A stretch of DNA of 64,000 nucleotides from Aquimarina sp. ERC-38. GTDB lineage: Bacteria > Bacteroidota > Bacteroidia > Flavobacteriales > Flavobacteriaceae. A program made the position numbers and the translations under genes. The notes beneath the pieces were generated by a model. That model was not told the origin of the DNA and ran no database searches. It saw nothing but the letters and a program-made list of their open reading frames with translations. Numbering within the stretch: the first letter of the stretch is position 1; each line of letters starts with the position of its first letter. Below, in pieces: positions 35,042-43,434 of this stretch. The stretch is taken from contig NZ_CP098511.1 in the NCBI RefSeq assembly GCF_026222555.1, positions 1,345,501 to 1,409,500 of the forward strand, given 5' to 3'.

Positions 35042-36157
35042 ATGGCCTTGTTATTTGTTTATGCATTTGTTTCTATTTTCTTTTCCTTTTTATGCTCCAT
35101 TTTAGAAGCGGTGCTTTTAAGTGTAACTCCTACTTTTATCAATGTAAAACAAAAAGAAGGTAAAGAATATGCCCGTACCCTTGAAGAATTTAAAAAAGAT
35201 ATTGACCGCCCGTTAATTGCAATTTTAACCCTAAACACTATTGCGCATACAGTAGGGGCTATTCTGGTGGGAGTACAGGCAAAAACCGCATACAAAGAAC
35301 TCTACGGAGATCAGGTACAAAGCTTTTTTGGAGTAACGATGAGTGAAGATTTAATGGTCGGTATTGTGTCTACGGTGATGACCATTTTAATTTTGGTAGC
35401 TTCAGAAATTATTCCTAAAACTATCGGGGCCACTTATTGGAAACAACTGGCGAATTTTTCTGCGAAAACGTTGAATATCATGATATTTCCTTTAAAATAT
35501 ACCGGTATTCTATGGCTCCTACAATTAACAACAAAACTAATCGGGGGGAAAGGACATCACGGTTCGGTGTTAAGTCGTGAAGATTTTACCGCGATGACAG
35601 CAATTGCCGAAGAAGAAGGCGTATTTAAAGAATCCGAATCTAAAGTCATACGTAATTTATTAAACTTTAAAAAGATCCTGACTAAAAGTGTAATGACCCC
35701 ACGTACGGTGATGAAAATTGCTAACGAAGATGTTACCATAGCAGATTTTTTTAAAGAAAACCAGAATTTACGATTTTCACGGGTACCTGTATTTAAAGAC
35801 AAAACGGATAATATTACCGGTCAGGTGTTAAAAGATGAAATCTTTAAAGAAATGGCAAACGGCAATGGTGAAATGACACTGGGAGATATTAAACGGCCTA
35901 TCCTATTTACAAAGAGAGATTTGCCTATCCCCGAACTTTTTGATCAATTAGTAGAAACAAAACATCATATTGCCGTAGTAGTAGATGAATTTGGTACCAT
36001 CAGTGGCATTGTCTCTATGGAAGATGTAATCGAGACGCTGTTAGGGCTTGAAATTATTGACGAAAGTGACCGGGAAGATGACATGCAGGAACTTGCCAGG
36101 AAAAACTGGGAACAACGTGCTAAACAAATGGGTTTACTGGATAGTCCGACCGAATAA
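35042..36157 (+). CDS. CNNM/CorC-type membrane protein with CBS pair
   Basis: A 371-residue protein. The N-terminal about 170 residues form the DUF21/CNNM transmembrane domain (FLCSILEAVLLSVTP near the start and the SEIIPKTIGATYW block), followed by a CBS pair beginning near MTPRTVM and including RVPVFKD and VVVDEFGTISGIVSMEDVIE. Such proteins are linked to magnesium or cobalt transport. The transporter-associated CorC_HlyC tail seems missing, the end being about 30 polar residues. ATG 35042 is chosen over TTG 34964, which adds 26 residues without homology. ogt overlaps its stop by TAATG. Confidence 0.88.
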   Translation: MALLFVYAFVSIFFSFLCSILEAVLLSVTPTFINVKQKEGKEYARTLEEFKKDIDRPLIAILTLNTIAHTVGAILVGVQAKTAYKELYGDQVQSFFGVTMSEDLMVGIVSTVMTILILVASEIIPKTIGATYWKQLANFSAKTLNIMIFPLKYTGILWLLQLTTKLIGGKGHHGSVLSREDFTAMTAIAEEEGVFKESESKVIRNLLNFKKILTKSVMTPRTVMKIANEDVTIADFFKENQNLRFSRVPVFKDKTDNITGQVLKDEIFKEMANGNGEMTLGDIKRPILFTKRDLPIPELFDQLVETKHHIAVVVDEFGTISGIVSMEDVIETLLGLEIIDESDREDDMQELARKNWEQRAKQMGLLDSPTE

Positions 36158-36639
36158 TGGAAACCGAATCTTTTATAGAAACGCCTTTAGGAATTGCTCA
36201 AATAAGGGGAAGTAAAGAAGGTATTTCCTCCATTTCAATTCTTAATGAAAAAGAACCTGCGAACCTATCAGATAAGGTTCCGGATGAATTAAAAACAGCT
36301 GTTAAACAATTACAGGAATATTTTAAAGGAAAGCGAACTGAATTTGATTTTAATGTAAACCCTTCCGGAACGGATTTTCAGAAAAAGGTTTGGAAAGAAT
36401 TACTTCAAATTCCCTTCGGAAAGACCTGTTCTTATATGGACATTGCTAAAAAATTAGGAGACCCTAAATGTATACGGGCTGCCGCTAGTGCAAATGGTAA
36501 AAATCCTTTATGGATTGTAGTACCCTGTCATAGGGTAATCGGAAGTAATGGGGAACTCACGGGTTATGCCGGTGGGTTATGGCGAAAAAAATGGTTGCTC
36601 GATCATGAAAATCCCGTAAAACAACAATCTTTATTTTAA
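36157..36639 (+). CDS. ogt: Methylated-DNA-protein-cysteine methyltransferase
   Basis: A 160-residue DNA repair protein that transfers O6-alkyl groups from guanine to its own cysteine. The active site PCHRV is at 123-127 with Cys124; the preceding RAAASANGKNPLWIVV and the FQKKVWKELLQIPFGKTCSY region form the DNA-binding wing. The ATG overlaps the stop of the CNNM gene (TAATG), so the two are coupled. Cytoplasmic, no adjacent ada or AlkA gene. Confidence 0.95.
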   Translation: METESFIETPLGIAQIRGSKEGISSISILNEKEPANLSDKVPDELKTAVKQLQEYFKGKRTEFDFNVNPSGTDFQKKVWKELLQIPFGKTCSYMDIAKKLGDPKCIRAAASANGKNPLWIVVPCHRVIGSNGELTGYAGGLWRKKWLLDHENPVKQQSLF

Positions 36640-36663
36640 AGGAACCATTACAAAATATTCTTT

Positions 36664-36682
36664 AGATAGATAATATCTATCT
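36664..36682. terminator. 19-base dyad after ogt, possible terminator
   Basis: AGATAGATA, one A, then TATCTATCT: a perfect 9-bp inverted repeat 24 bases after the ogt stop. The one-base spacer is too tight for a full RNA hairpin and there is no long U-run, so it may instead be a protein-binding site. Confidence 0.35.
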
Positions 36683-36704
36683 GAACTTTTCAAAGATGTT
36701 CATA

Positions 36705-36742
36705 TGAGCTGGTCGAAGAGGTCCGTCTGAGCTTGTCGAAGA
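36705..36742. repeat. Two short REP-like copies
   Basis: TGAGCTGGTCGAAGA (36705-36719) and TGAGCTTGTCGAAGA (36728-36742), 23 bases apart and differing at one base. The motif (complement TCTTCGACAAGCTCA) is a widespread intergenic repeat in many bacterial genomes. No function is known. Confidence 0.6.
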
Positions 36743-36816
36743 CCCTTAAATCTTTGGAGAAATATTTAGGTAACTTCAGTACGTCTTTTTTATCTTGTAG
36801 ATCTTAAGTAACACCT

Positions 36817-37974
36817 ATGAAAATTTTAAAATATACCGGACTTACTTTAGTATCAATTATAGCATTAATTGTAATTCTCTTATACATATTTGACTATGCT
36901 TATATTTTAAAAGGGGTACGAGTAGTTTATATGACCGGGCATAGCTCTGCTTTTATAGATGATCATGTTTATTTTGACAATGCCATCGTAAAAAAAGCTA
37001 ATAATCCCTTACCCTGGCCTCATCATAAAAGTTATAACGAAATACTACCTACAGAGAAGCTTCAGGAAACAAATAATAAATTAGAAACTGTTGCTTTTTT
37101 AATCATTAAAAACGATAGTATTTGGTTTGAAAAATACGCTGAAGGTTACGGTACGGATTCTCAAACCAATTCGTTTTCTATGGCAAAAAGTGTGGTTAGC
37201 GCACTATTGTTCAAAGCTATTCAGGATGGGTATGTAGAAAACTTAGACCAACCTATAGGTGATTTTATACCCGAATTTTCGACCGGATTGGCTGCTCAAG
37301 CTACGATTGGGGATTTTTCATCCATGTCTTCAGGATTAAACTGGACTGAACATTATACCAGTCCGTTTTCCATTACCGCCCGTGCGTATTATGAACATGA
37401 GTTGGACGAACTGATGAAAACCCTGGAAATTGTTGATACTCCGGGACAGTCCTATAGATATTTAAGTGGTAATACCCAGATTTTAGCGATGGCGATAGAA
37501 AAAGCAACCGGAAAAACCCTATATCATTATTTAAGTGAATCTTTCTGGAAACCTTTACGAATGACACAAGATGCTTTATGGCAAGTGGATAGTAAGGAAA
37601 ATGATTTGGTAAAAGCCTATTGTTGTATTTCTAGCAATGCCCATGATTTCGCTCGGTTTGGTCAATTATTTAAAAATAGAGGTGTTTTTAACAGAAAACA
37701 AGTATTAGATGCACGTTTTATTGAGCTTGCAACTACTTCAAAATTTTCAGATTCTCCGCAATACGGCTATGGATTCTGGCTTTCAGATTATAAAAACAAA
37801 GAGATTTTTGCCATGCGAGGTATCCTAGGGCAATACGTCATTGTAATTCCTGAAGATGATGTGATTATCGTTCGACTAGGTCACCATAGAGGTACTTTTA
37901 TTAACGGTCAACCTTTTACTGCGGATTTTTACACTTACATTGATGAAGCCTATCGAATGATGGGAATAAAATAA
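36817..37974 (+). CDS. Serine hydrolase of the beta-lactamase class C/PBP fold
   Basis: A 385-residue protein with an N-terminal hydrophobic anchor (about 8-29). The active-site SxxK is SMAK at 121-124, with the second motif near Tyr215 (YRYLSGNTQ) and a C-terminal region ILGQYVIV in place of a classic KTG box. These features fit an esterase or peptidase of the beta-lactamase family rather than a resistance enzyme. It is convergent with the metallophosphatase gene, with three bases between stops. Substrate unknown. Confidence 0.85.
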   Translation: MKILKYTGLTLVSIIALIVILLYIFDYAYILKGVRVVYMTGHSSAFIDDHVYFDNAIVKKANNPLPWPHHKSYNEILPTEKLQETNNKLETVAFLIIKNDSIWFEKYAEGYGTDSQTNSFSMAKSVVSALLFKAIQDGYVENLDQPIGDFIPEFSTGLAAQATIGDFSSMSSGLNWTEHYTSPFSITARAYYEHELDELMKTLEIVDTPGQSYRYLSGNTQILAMAIEKATGKTLYHYLSESFWKPLRMTQDALWQVDSKENDLVKAYCCISSNAHDFARFGQLFKNRGVFNRKQVLDARFIELATTSKFSDSPQYGYGFWLSDYKNKEIFAMRGILGQYVIVIPEDDVIIVRLGHHRGTFINGQPFTADFYTYIDEAYRMMGIK

Positions 37975-37977
37975 TTT

Positions 37978-38721
37978 CTAATTCCTTCCATTTTCATTAG
38001 GATATAACTGATACACGGGTTCGGTTTGAAAGTATTCCTTAGTTTCAATGTTTAAAGCGGTAAGCGGACCTTTAAAAGCAGCCCCCGTATCTATATTCCA
38101 AACACACGCAGCATTTATTGGCTTTGTTTTACCAATGCGGGTGACTGGGGTATGTCCAATATAAATTTCATCAAATAATAACAAGCGTTTTGGATAGATC
38201 GGATCTTCTTTAGAAAGTGTGGGATTTAACGCCAGGGCAGTTTCCCAAAGGGTTCGATCCCAATAGAATAATTTACTGAAATATTCGCGTGTAGGTCCAT
38301 GTAAATTAGTAAAACCTGCATGTAAAAAAAGTCGGTTAGAATCATCAACGTAATAATCCTGAAGATCTTCAAAAAAAGTATAATGCTTCTTTAAATTTTC
38401 ATAAGTGATCACTTCATACGAATCCATAGTGGCCTGTCCGCCGTGCATTAGCCATTCCGGATTATGTGTTCGCTCTTTAAGCCATTTATAGCAAAGTTCA
38501 TCATGATTTCCCCGTATGAAAATACAGTTATATTCCTTTTTAAGTTCAAATAAATAACTAACCAGGGTTGCGCTTTCACTCCATCCATCTACATAATCCC
38601 CTAAGAAAATAAGGGTATCAGCAGTAGTGACTTTTATACGTTCTAGAAGTTGTTGTAGCGCACGTAAGGCTCCATGGATATCTCCAATAACAAAGGTTCG
38701 ACCCGATGTTTTATTCATCAC
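37978..38721 (-). CDS. Metallophosphoesterase (serine/threonine phosphatase-like)
   Basis: A 247-residue cytoplasmic enzyme with the dinuclear-metal motifs GDIHG (about 18-22), GDYVDG (41-46) and GNHDE (71-75), followed by the HAGF and GHTP histidine ligands of the calcineurin-like PPP family. Related to bacterial ApaH/PrpE-like phosphatases, so the substrate may be a phosphoprotein or diadenosine tetraphosphate. The start has two adjacent Met codons at 38721 and 38718; either could be used. Confidence 0.9.
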   Translation of the reverse strand: MMNKTSGRTFVIGDIHGALRALQQLLERIKVTTADTLIFLGDYVDGWSESATLVSYLFELKKEYNCIFIRGNHDELCYKWLKERTHNPEWLMHGGQATMDSYEVITYENLKKHYTFFEDLQDYYVDDSNRLFLHAGFTNLHGPTREYFSKLFYWDRTLWETALALNPTLSKEDPIYPKRLLLFDEIYIGHTPVTRIGKTKPINAACVWNIDTGAAFKGPLTALNIETKEYFQTEPVYQLYPNENGRN

Positions 38722-38758
38722 AGCAATTTTTTCCTAAAAATAAGATAATTTAGTGAAA

Positions 38759-38798
38759 CCCTGTTTTTAAAAGCAGCGAAGCTACGCATTAAAAACAG
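38759..38798. repeat. Hairpin repeat, copy 1
   Basis: CCCTGTTTTTAAAAGCAGCG and its continuation form a hairpin: outer arm CTGTTTTTAA pairs with TTAAAAACAG, inner AGC..GCT. A near-identical copy lies 92 bases away at 38851-38889, one base differing (GCTACGCA vs GCTGCGCA). Between them is a second short hairpin (ATCCCGC/GCGGGAT, about 38811-38830). It lies between the phosphatase and a small ORF and may act as a terminator or repeat element. Confidence 0.75.
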
Positions 38799-38850
38799 TT
38801 GGTTGAACTAATCCCGCTGCATGGCGGGATCCAGAAAATAATACAATGAA

Positions 38851-38889
38851 CCCTGTTTTTAAAAGCAGCGAAGCTGCGCATTAAAAACA
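38851..38889. repeat. Hairpin repeat, copy 2
   Basis: Second copy of the 40-base hairpin of 38759-38798, shifted by 92 bases and ending six bases before the stop codon of a 60-residue minus-strand ORF. The A/T-rich arms and stable inner stem make it a plausible terminator for that ORF. Confidence 0.75.
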
Positions 38890-38895
38890 ATTTAT

Positions 38896-39078
38896 TTAAG
38901 GAACTAGAAGAGGTTCAGTTTTTTTATTTATAAAAACTACTTTTCCTTTCGATAAAACAGATGATAGATTAACCTTCTCTGTATTATTTATAGATTTCCA
39001 ATTTAACCGATCACCTTTGGATTCCACCTTTTTACCAAAGGGAGTATTACGTTTTTTATATTTTCGGTTTAAGGACAT
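38896..39078 (-). CDS. Hypothetical small basic protein (60 residues)
   Basis: A Lys-rich 60-residue ORF (MSLNRKYKKRNTPFGKKVES near the start) with no recognised domain. It is followed by a hairpin repeat that could terminate it. Codon use is plausible but in AT-rich DNA such short ORFs often arise by chance, so this is a weak gene call. Confidence 0.35.
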   Translation of the reverse strand: MSLNRKYKKRNTPFGKKVESKGDRLNWKSINNTEKVNLSSVLSKGKVVFINKKTEPLLVP

Positions 39079-39160
39079 ATTTATGATCTAATATTTATAA
39101 ATATACTAAATTACTTTATAAAAAATTTCTAGTTAGCCAAATTTTTATATTTCTAAAATA

Positions 39161-39374
39161 TTAGCGTCCGATTTAAATATACAAAAGTTTATAATGCATA
39201 GTAAATAGGATAACTCCAAATTTTAAAATATTTGAAGGTTGCTTTTTTACTTTTTAGAAGTAATTTGTATTTTACGTATGTAATCTTATAATATTGATTT
39301 TCAATATTATAATAATTAGTCTTGATTCTTGATTCTAGAAGCGATAGCGATCTTAAGTCTTTACCAGACGCTAA
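39161..39374. mobile_element. MITE-like element 2 (214 bp) with terminal inverted repeats
   Basis: Left end TTAGCGTCCGAT and right end ACCAGACGCTAA are inverted repeats (nine of twelve or better when aligned with T-G tolerance). A 9-base direct repeat TTTCTAAAA flanks it at 39150-39158 and 39377-39385, two bases outside each end. The right 85 bases, including TTGATTCTAGAAGCGATAGC, match the right end of element 1, and the left half matches the element 1 left end. It carries no transposase. Right edge falls just before the AlbA_2 gene stop at 39407. Confidence 0.65.
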
Positions 39375-39406
39375 TGTTTCTAAAACGATATTTATGGATT
39401 ATATCT

Positions 39407-40546
39407 TCAATTATACCGCAACTTCCGTAATATTCTCAGGCTTTCTTTATAAGAAATATATACTTTTTCGTTCGGATAGCTTTTTAATACCGCTTTGGCA
39501 TCTTCCAGTTTATCAAGGGCGCCTTCAAAACCATTAATGTAAAATAAAACATAAGAGGCAGGGAGGTTAAGTACATCCTGTTTTTCGATAGGGTTTAGTT
39601 GTTGTTTTTTATGTAATTTTTCTAATAAAGTATTGTTTGAATTGTACAAATGATACAGCGCTTTTTTATCAAAAGCCGGGGGCTGAAACAACAATTTGTT
39701 TTCGATATCATAGCTTACATTGTTTTTAAAACGAATGGTCACCTCTTCTAGCGGATAATACTGTGCGCTTCCGTTAAAACCTAAGCGTACGTATTCCACA
39801 ATTACAAAAGCATCTTCGGCAATTTCAATACTTACTTCGTCTAATTGAGAATAAAATAAGGTTACCTGTTCGTTAATTAAGGCAATATCTACCCGGGAAT
39901 AATAAACTTTTTCTTTCGTTTGTTTTTTCTTTCCTGCCCAACAAACTACAAAATACTCGTTAAATACTTTATAAGTGGGTTGGTAGTCCTTTCGCGTTTG
40001 CATAAAATCAAATACCCCGTCCAGCGTAAGTTTAATATTATTTTGGGCATGCTTTTCTAAGGCGTTTACAATGCTTGAATTAGTATCCTTTATATCACTT
40101 TTAAATACTTTAGGCATACTCATACTACCATCCCTGAAAAACACACTGCCTCCATAATACTTCCAGATGTTGCGACGTAAAGCACATAATTTTTCTTCCT
40201 GCGCCCGGATGGTTACTAAACCAACTACCTTATCATTAGGTAGATGAGGAAATGAGATATTCTCATAAGTTACCTTAGGTGGATTTTCCAGGTAAGCGTT
40301 GATTAGATTTTGGATTTTACTATCATCAAAAAAATCAGTTCCGATTACACTATTATCAGCATCTTCAACACCAATAACGATAAACGAATTATTTTTAGGA
40401 TTTGAATTGGCAAGCGCACATACGTGCTTTAGGAACTTGGCTTTCCCTTCCTTTTCCCCAATATTTAACCTGCGTTTTTTATCGTAAAAGCTATTCTCAT
40501 CATTATGAGCTAGCAAATGTTTGATAAGTAGGCGTTTATTAATCAT
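39407..40546 (-). CDS. Schlafen-like AlbA_2 domain protein (putative ATP-binding)
   Basis: A 379-residue protein starting with an N-terminal AlbA_2 (Schlafen AAA_4-like) domain: the SNPKNNSFIVIGVEDADN and GTDFFDD segments match the ATP- or nucleic-acid-binding core. The rest, about 220-379, is unassigned and rich in Lys, Tyr and Phe. Members are often transcription-associated or defence-linked, but a core housekeeping role in Flavobacteria is equally likely. No defence neighbour is present. A terminator-like hairpin lies 118 bases upstream. Just after its stop is the second MITE-like element. Confidence 0.75.
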   Translation of the reverse strand: MINKRLLIKHLLAHNDENSFYDKKRRLNIGEKEGKAKFLKHVCALANSNPKNNSFIVIGVEDADNSVIGTDFFDDSKIQNLINAYLENPPKVTYENISFPHLPNDKVVGLVTIRAQEEKLCALRRNIWKYYGGSVFFRDGSMSMPKVFKSDIKDTNSSIVNALEKHAQNNIKLTLDGVFDFMQTRKDYQPTYKVFNEYFVVCWAGKKKQTKEKVYYSRVDIALINEQVTLFYSQLDEVSIEIAEDAFVIVEYVRLGFNGSAQYYPLEEVTIRFKNNVSYDIENKLLFQPPAFDKKALYHLYNSNNTLLEKLHKKQQLNPIEKQDVLNLPASYVLFYINGFEGALDKLEDAKAVLKSYPNEKVYISYKESLRILRKLRYN

Positions 40547-40664
40547 TAGTAAAGCAACAATTCTACTAACCCCTCAAGGTTAGAAATCCGGTTTTGATTT
40601 TGCAGAAAACTAAAGTTAATCAAACTTGATGAGCAAAAATAGAAAAGTTCGGGATAAAGCAAAA

Positions 40665-40694
40665 AAAAGCCTGATTATATCAAATCAAGCTTTT
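40665..40694 (-). terminator. Terminator after the lipocalin-like lipoprotein gene
   Basis: AAAAGCCTGATT pairs with AATCAAGCTTTT, a 12-bp stem with one mismatch and a 6-base loop. It sits 23 bases beyond the stop of the minus-strand lipoprotein gene (40718), with a T-run following on that strand. Confidence 0.7.
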
Positions 40695-40717
40695 ATTAGA
40701 AAATTATTTATTAAGAA

Positions 40718-41206
40718 CTACTGCAGCTCATATCTTAACAAAATGTCTTCATCCGAATCTAAGTCCAGGTAAATATCGGAATCCGTTAAGGTTTGTGTAA
40801 GCACCCCTTCTCTAAATTCAAAAGTTAATACTCCTTCCTCTTCATCACCATCTGTGATAGTTAATCTGTCACCATCTAGAGAGTACGAGCCTGATGCCGA
40901 ATTAATAAAACACGTAAAATCTCCATTGTTTAAAAAAGATTCAATATCACTTACGGTAAATTCAAAAGTCAAATCATTTTTTAAAACAAGTTGAGTATCC
41001 TCATAACATGGTAATTCTTCAACCAGGTTTTCTGACGTACTACCATCCCCATTAAAATCAATTAAGGCGAACCCCGAAGAAGTCATAGAAACCAGTTGAT
41101 ACGTTCCGGCGATCATAGCATTACTATCATTACCATCATCATCATTGTCTCCACAAGACATAAATAGTACAGAAATAAATAAAAGGAGAGAAATCTTACT
41201 TTTCAT
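40718..41206 (-). CDS. Lipocalin-like lipoprotein
   Basis: A 162-residue protein whose signal ends at a lipobox (LFMSC, Cys18), followed by an Asp-rich linker (GDNDDDGNDSN). The mature part shows the strand pattern of lipocalin-like domains: AGTYQLVSM, LVLKNDLTFEFTV, GSYSLDGDRLTI and VLTFEFREGVLTQT. Probably outer-membrane anchored; ligand unknown. Ends before a clear terminator. Confidence 0.8.
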   Translation of the reverse strand: MKSKISLLLFISVLFMSCGDNDDDGNDSNAMIAGTYQLVSMTSSGFALIDFNGDGSTSENLVEELPCYEDTQLVLKNDLTFEFTVSDIESFLNNGDFTCFINSASGSYSLDGDRLTITDGDEEEGVLTFEFREGVLTQTLTDSDIYLDLDSDEDILLRYELQ

Positions 41207-41310
41207 AAAAAAATTTATTTAAGAATTAATTTTTACTAAGTAAAATATCATAGGTGGTTTGCTAACATGATAACTTTTAAAAGTAATTCTTATTGTTCGT
41301 AGGTTTTTAT

Positions 41311-42078
41311 CTAATAATACAACTCTTTATGAACGATAGTAGTGGTTGCCTGTGCCGTAGGTACTATAACCATATCTCCAATAGTTACATGAGGGGGGCG
41401 GGTAATCATAAAAACAATGGCGTCTGCGATATCTTCAGAATGTAAGGGTTCAAATCCTTTGTAAGTTTGATCCGCACGATCCTTATCTCCTTTAAACCGG
41501 ACATTACTAAACTCGGTTTCGACCAGTCCCGGATGAATGGCACCTACCCGGATACCATACGGATTGAAATCAATTCGCATTCCCTGAGTGATAGCATCAA
41601 CCGCGTGTTTACTGGCGCAATATACGTTTCCTTTAGGATACACTTCTTTGGCCGCAGTAGAACCTACATTAATCACAAATCCGGATTTTCTGGCAATCAT
41701 CCCGGGAGTGACGGCTTTAGAAACATACAATAAACCTTTTACATTAATATCCATCATAGCATCCCAATCTTCTATACTTCCTTCTTGTAAAGAATCAAGG
41801 CCATGAGCATTTCCGGCATTATTAACAAGAATATCAATTTGTCGATATTTTCCTGGTAAACTCCCAATTTCTGAAAAAACGGCTTTTTTATCCCTAACAT
41901 CAAAAGATAACGTATGTACTTCAACCTTTTCTTGTAATTGATATTGTAGTTCTAGTAAACGTTCTTTACGCCTTCCACAAATAATTAAATTTATATTTTG
42001 CTCTGCAAAAGCAATTGCGGTAGCCCTGCCAATACCGCTGGTTGCTCCTGTAATTAATGCAGTCTTAATAGTACTCAT
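41311..42078 (-). CDS. Short-chain dehydrogenase/reductase
   Basis: A 255-residue NAD(P)-dependent oxidoreductase of the classical SDR type. TGATSGIG is at 10-17, NNAGNAHG in the middle, and the catalytic Tyr-x-x-x-Lys is YCASK, with upstream Ser in VGSTAAKE. Similar to YdfG-like serine or 3-hydroxy acid dehydrogenases; the substrate is not deducible. It is divergent from the MoxR gene; the 218-base interval holds no other gene. Confidence 0.9.
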   Translation of the reverse strand: MSTIKTALITGATSGIGRATAIAFAEQNINLIICGRRKERLLELQYQLQEKVEVHTLSFDVRDKKAVFSEIGSLPGKYRQIDILVNNAGNAHGLDSLQEGSIEDWDAMMDINVKGLLYVSKAVTPGMIARKSGFVINVGSTAAKEVYPKGNVYCASKHAVDAITQGMRIDFNPYGIRVGAIHPGLVETEFSNVRFKGDKDRADQTYKGFEPLHSEDIADAIVFMITRPPHVTIGDMVIVPTAQATTTIVHKELYY

Positions 42079-42296
42079 AATTTATATACTCAGAATATTT
42101 TGCAACATTTCTAATTTTTGTCGTTTATTGTAACATCATTGCATATGGATATGGAATTAATGACTTTACTGACGATAAAGGTAAGGTCGTTTTTTGTTGT
42201 ATAAAGAACAATGGTATCTGTCTTTTTAACCAATACTTAACAACAATTAGAAAAAGAATTTAACAATTTGCGAAACAGAAACAAAACTGCGTATAA

Positions 42297-43298
42297 ATGG
42301 AAGAACATAGCACGGTTGATATAGCATCAATTAACCAAAAGATTCAACAGGAATCGGCTTTTATTGATTTACTAACCTTAGAAATTAATAAGGTGATTGT
42401 AGGTCAAAAACATATGGTAGAAAGACTTCTCATCGGCTTGTTAGGGAAAGGTCATATTTTATTAGAAGGTGTTCCGGGATTAGCAAAAACCCTGGCTATT
42501 AATACACTTTCTAAGGCAGTACATGGTAGTTTTAGCCGTATCCAATTTACACCTGATTTATTACCGGCAGATGTGGTAGGTACCTTAATTTTTAATATGA
42601 AAGAAAATGATTTTTCTATTAAAAAAGGGCCGATTTTTGCCAATTTTGTACTTGCGGATGAAATCAACCGGGCACCAGCCAAAGTACAAAGTGCGCTGTT
42701 AGAAGCTATGCAGGAAAAACAAGTAACTATCGGCGATGAAACTTTTATTTTAGATAAGCCATTTTTAGTAATGGCAACGCAAAACCCGGTAGAGCAGGAA
42801 GGAACTTATCCCTTGCCAGAAGCGCAGGTAGATCGATTTATGCTAAAAACCGTAATTGATTACCCAAAACTAGAAGATGAACAATTGATCGTCCGTGCTA
42901 ATTTAAAAGGTTCTTTTGAAAAAGTAAATCCGGTAGTCTCCGTAGAACAAATCCTTAGGGCGCAGGAAGCAATTAAGGAAGTCTACATGGATGAAAAAAT
43001 TGAAAAATATATCCTTGACATTATATTTGCAACCCGTTATCCGGAAAAATACAACCTGGCAGATATCAAACCGCTAATCAGTTTTGGAGCTTCTCCCCGG
43101 GGAAGTATCAACTTAGCAACTGCGGCTAAATGTTTTGCTTTTATTAAAAGGAGAGGCTACGTAATCCCCGAAGATGTACGAGCTGTAGTACACGATGTAT
43201 TGCGTCACAGAATCGGAATTACCTACGAAGCCGAAGCTGAAAATGTAACCTCTGTAGATATTATAAATAAAATTGTAAACGAAATTGAAGTACCATAG
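42297..43298 (+). CDS. MoxR-family AAA ATPase
   Basis: A 333-residue AAA+ chaperone-like ATPase. Walker A GVPGLAKT is near residues 58-65, Walker B LADEINRAP follows, and the sensor motif ATQNPVEQEGTYPLPEAQVDRF is the MoxR signature. In Bacteroidota it is the first gene of the aerotolerance (Bat) operon and is thought to help assemble or activate the VWA proteins encoded downstream. The next gene, DUF58, follows after 136 bases that contain an inverted repeat. Confidence 0.95.
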   Translation: MEEHSTVDIASINQKIQQESAFIDLLTLEINKVIVGQKHMVERLLIGLLGKGHILLEGVPGLAKTLAINTLSKAVHGSFSRIQFTPDLLPADVVGTLIFNMKENDFSIKKGPIFANFVLADEINRAPAKVQSALLEAMQEKQVTIGDETFILDKPFLVMATQNPVEQEGTYPLPEAQVDRFMLKTVIDYPKLEDEQLIVRANLKGSFEKVNPVVSVEQILRAQEAIKEVYMDEKIEKYILDIIFATRYPEKYNLADIKPLISFGASPRGSINLATAAKCFAFIKRRGYVIPEDVRAVVHDVLRHRIGITYEAEAENVTSVDIINKIVNEIEVP

Positions 43299-43300
43299 AA

Positions 43301-43433
43301 GCCCCCTAGCCCCGCCATAGCGGGGGGATTGCTACTGGGGTTCTAAATAATAAAAGCAAAGCTTTTTTAGAATTATGAATAACATAAGTATTACAGATAA
43401 AATTAAGAGTTCCCCCATGAGGGGTTAGGGGGC
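43301..43433. repeat. Inverted repeat pair between MoxR and DUF58 genes
   Basis: GCCCCCTAGCCCC (43301-43313) and GGGGTTAGGGGGC (43421-43433) are inverted copies, 12 of 13 bases pairing, flanking a 107-base AT-rich spacer. A local hairpin CCCCGCCATAGCGGGG also sits at about 43310-43325. It is transcribed within the MoxR-DUF58 operon and may act as an internal terminator, attenuator or stability element. A related C/G-rich motif occurs at 52676-52700. Confidence 0.7.
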
Positions 43434-43434
43434 A

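Noticed and set aside
36705-36742. CRISPR-like repeats
   Set aside because: Only two 15-base copies with an eight-base gap and no cas gene; they match a common REP-like motif.
38896-39078. Small 60-residue basic ORF as a confident gene
   Set aside because: Kept only as a weak call: no domain, no promoter box, and AT-rich DNA easily yields such ORFs.
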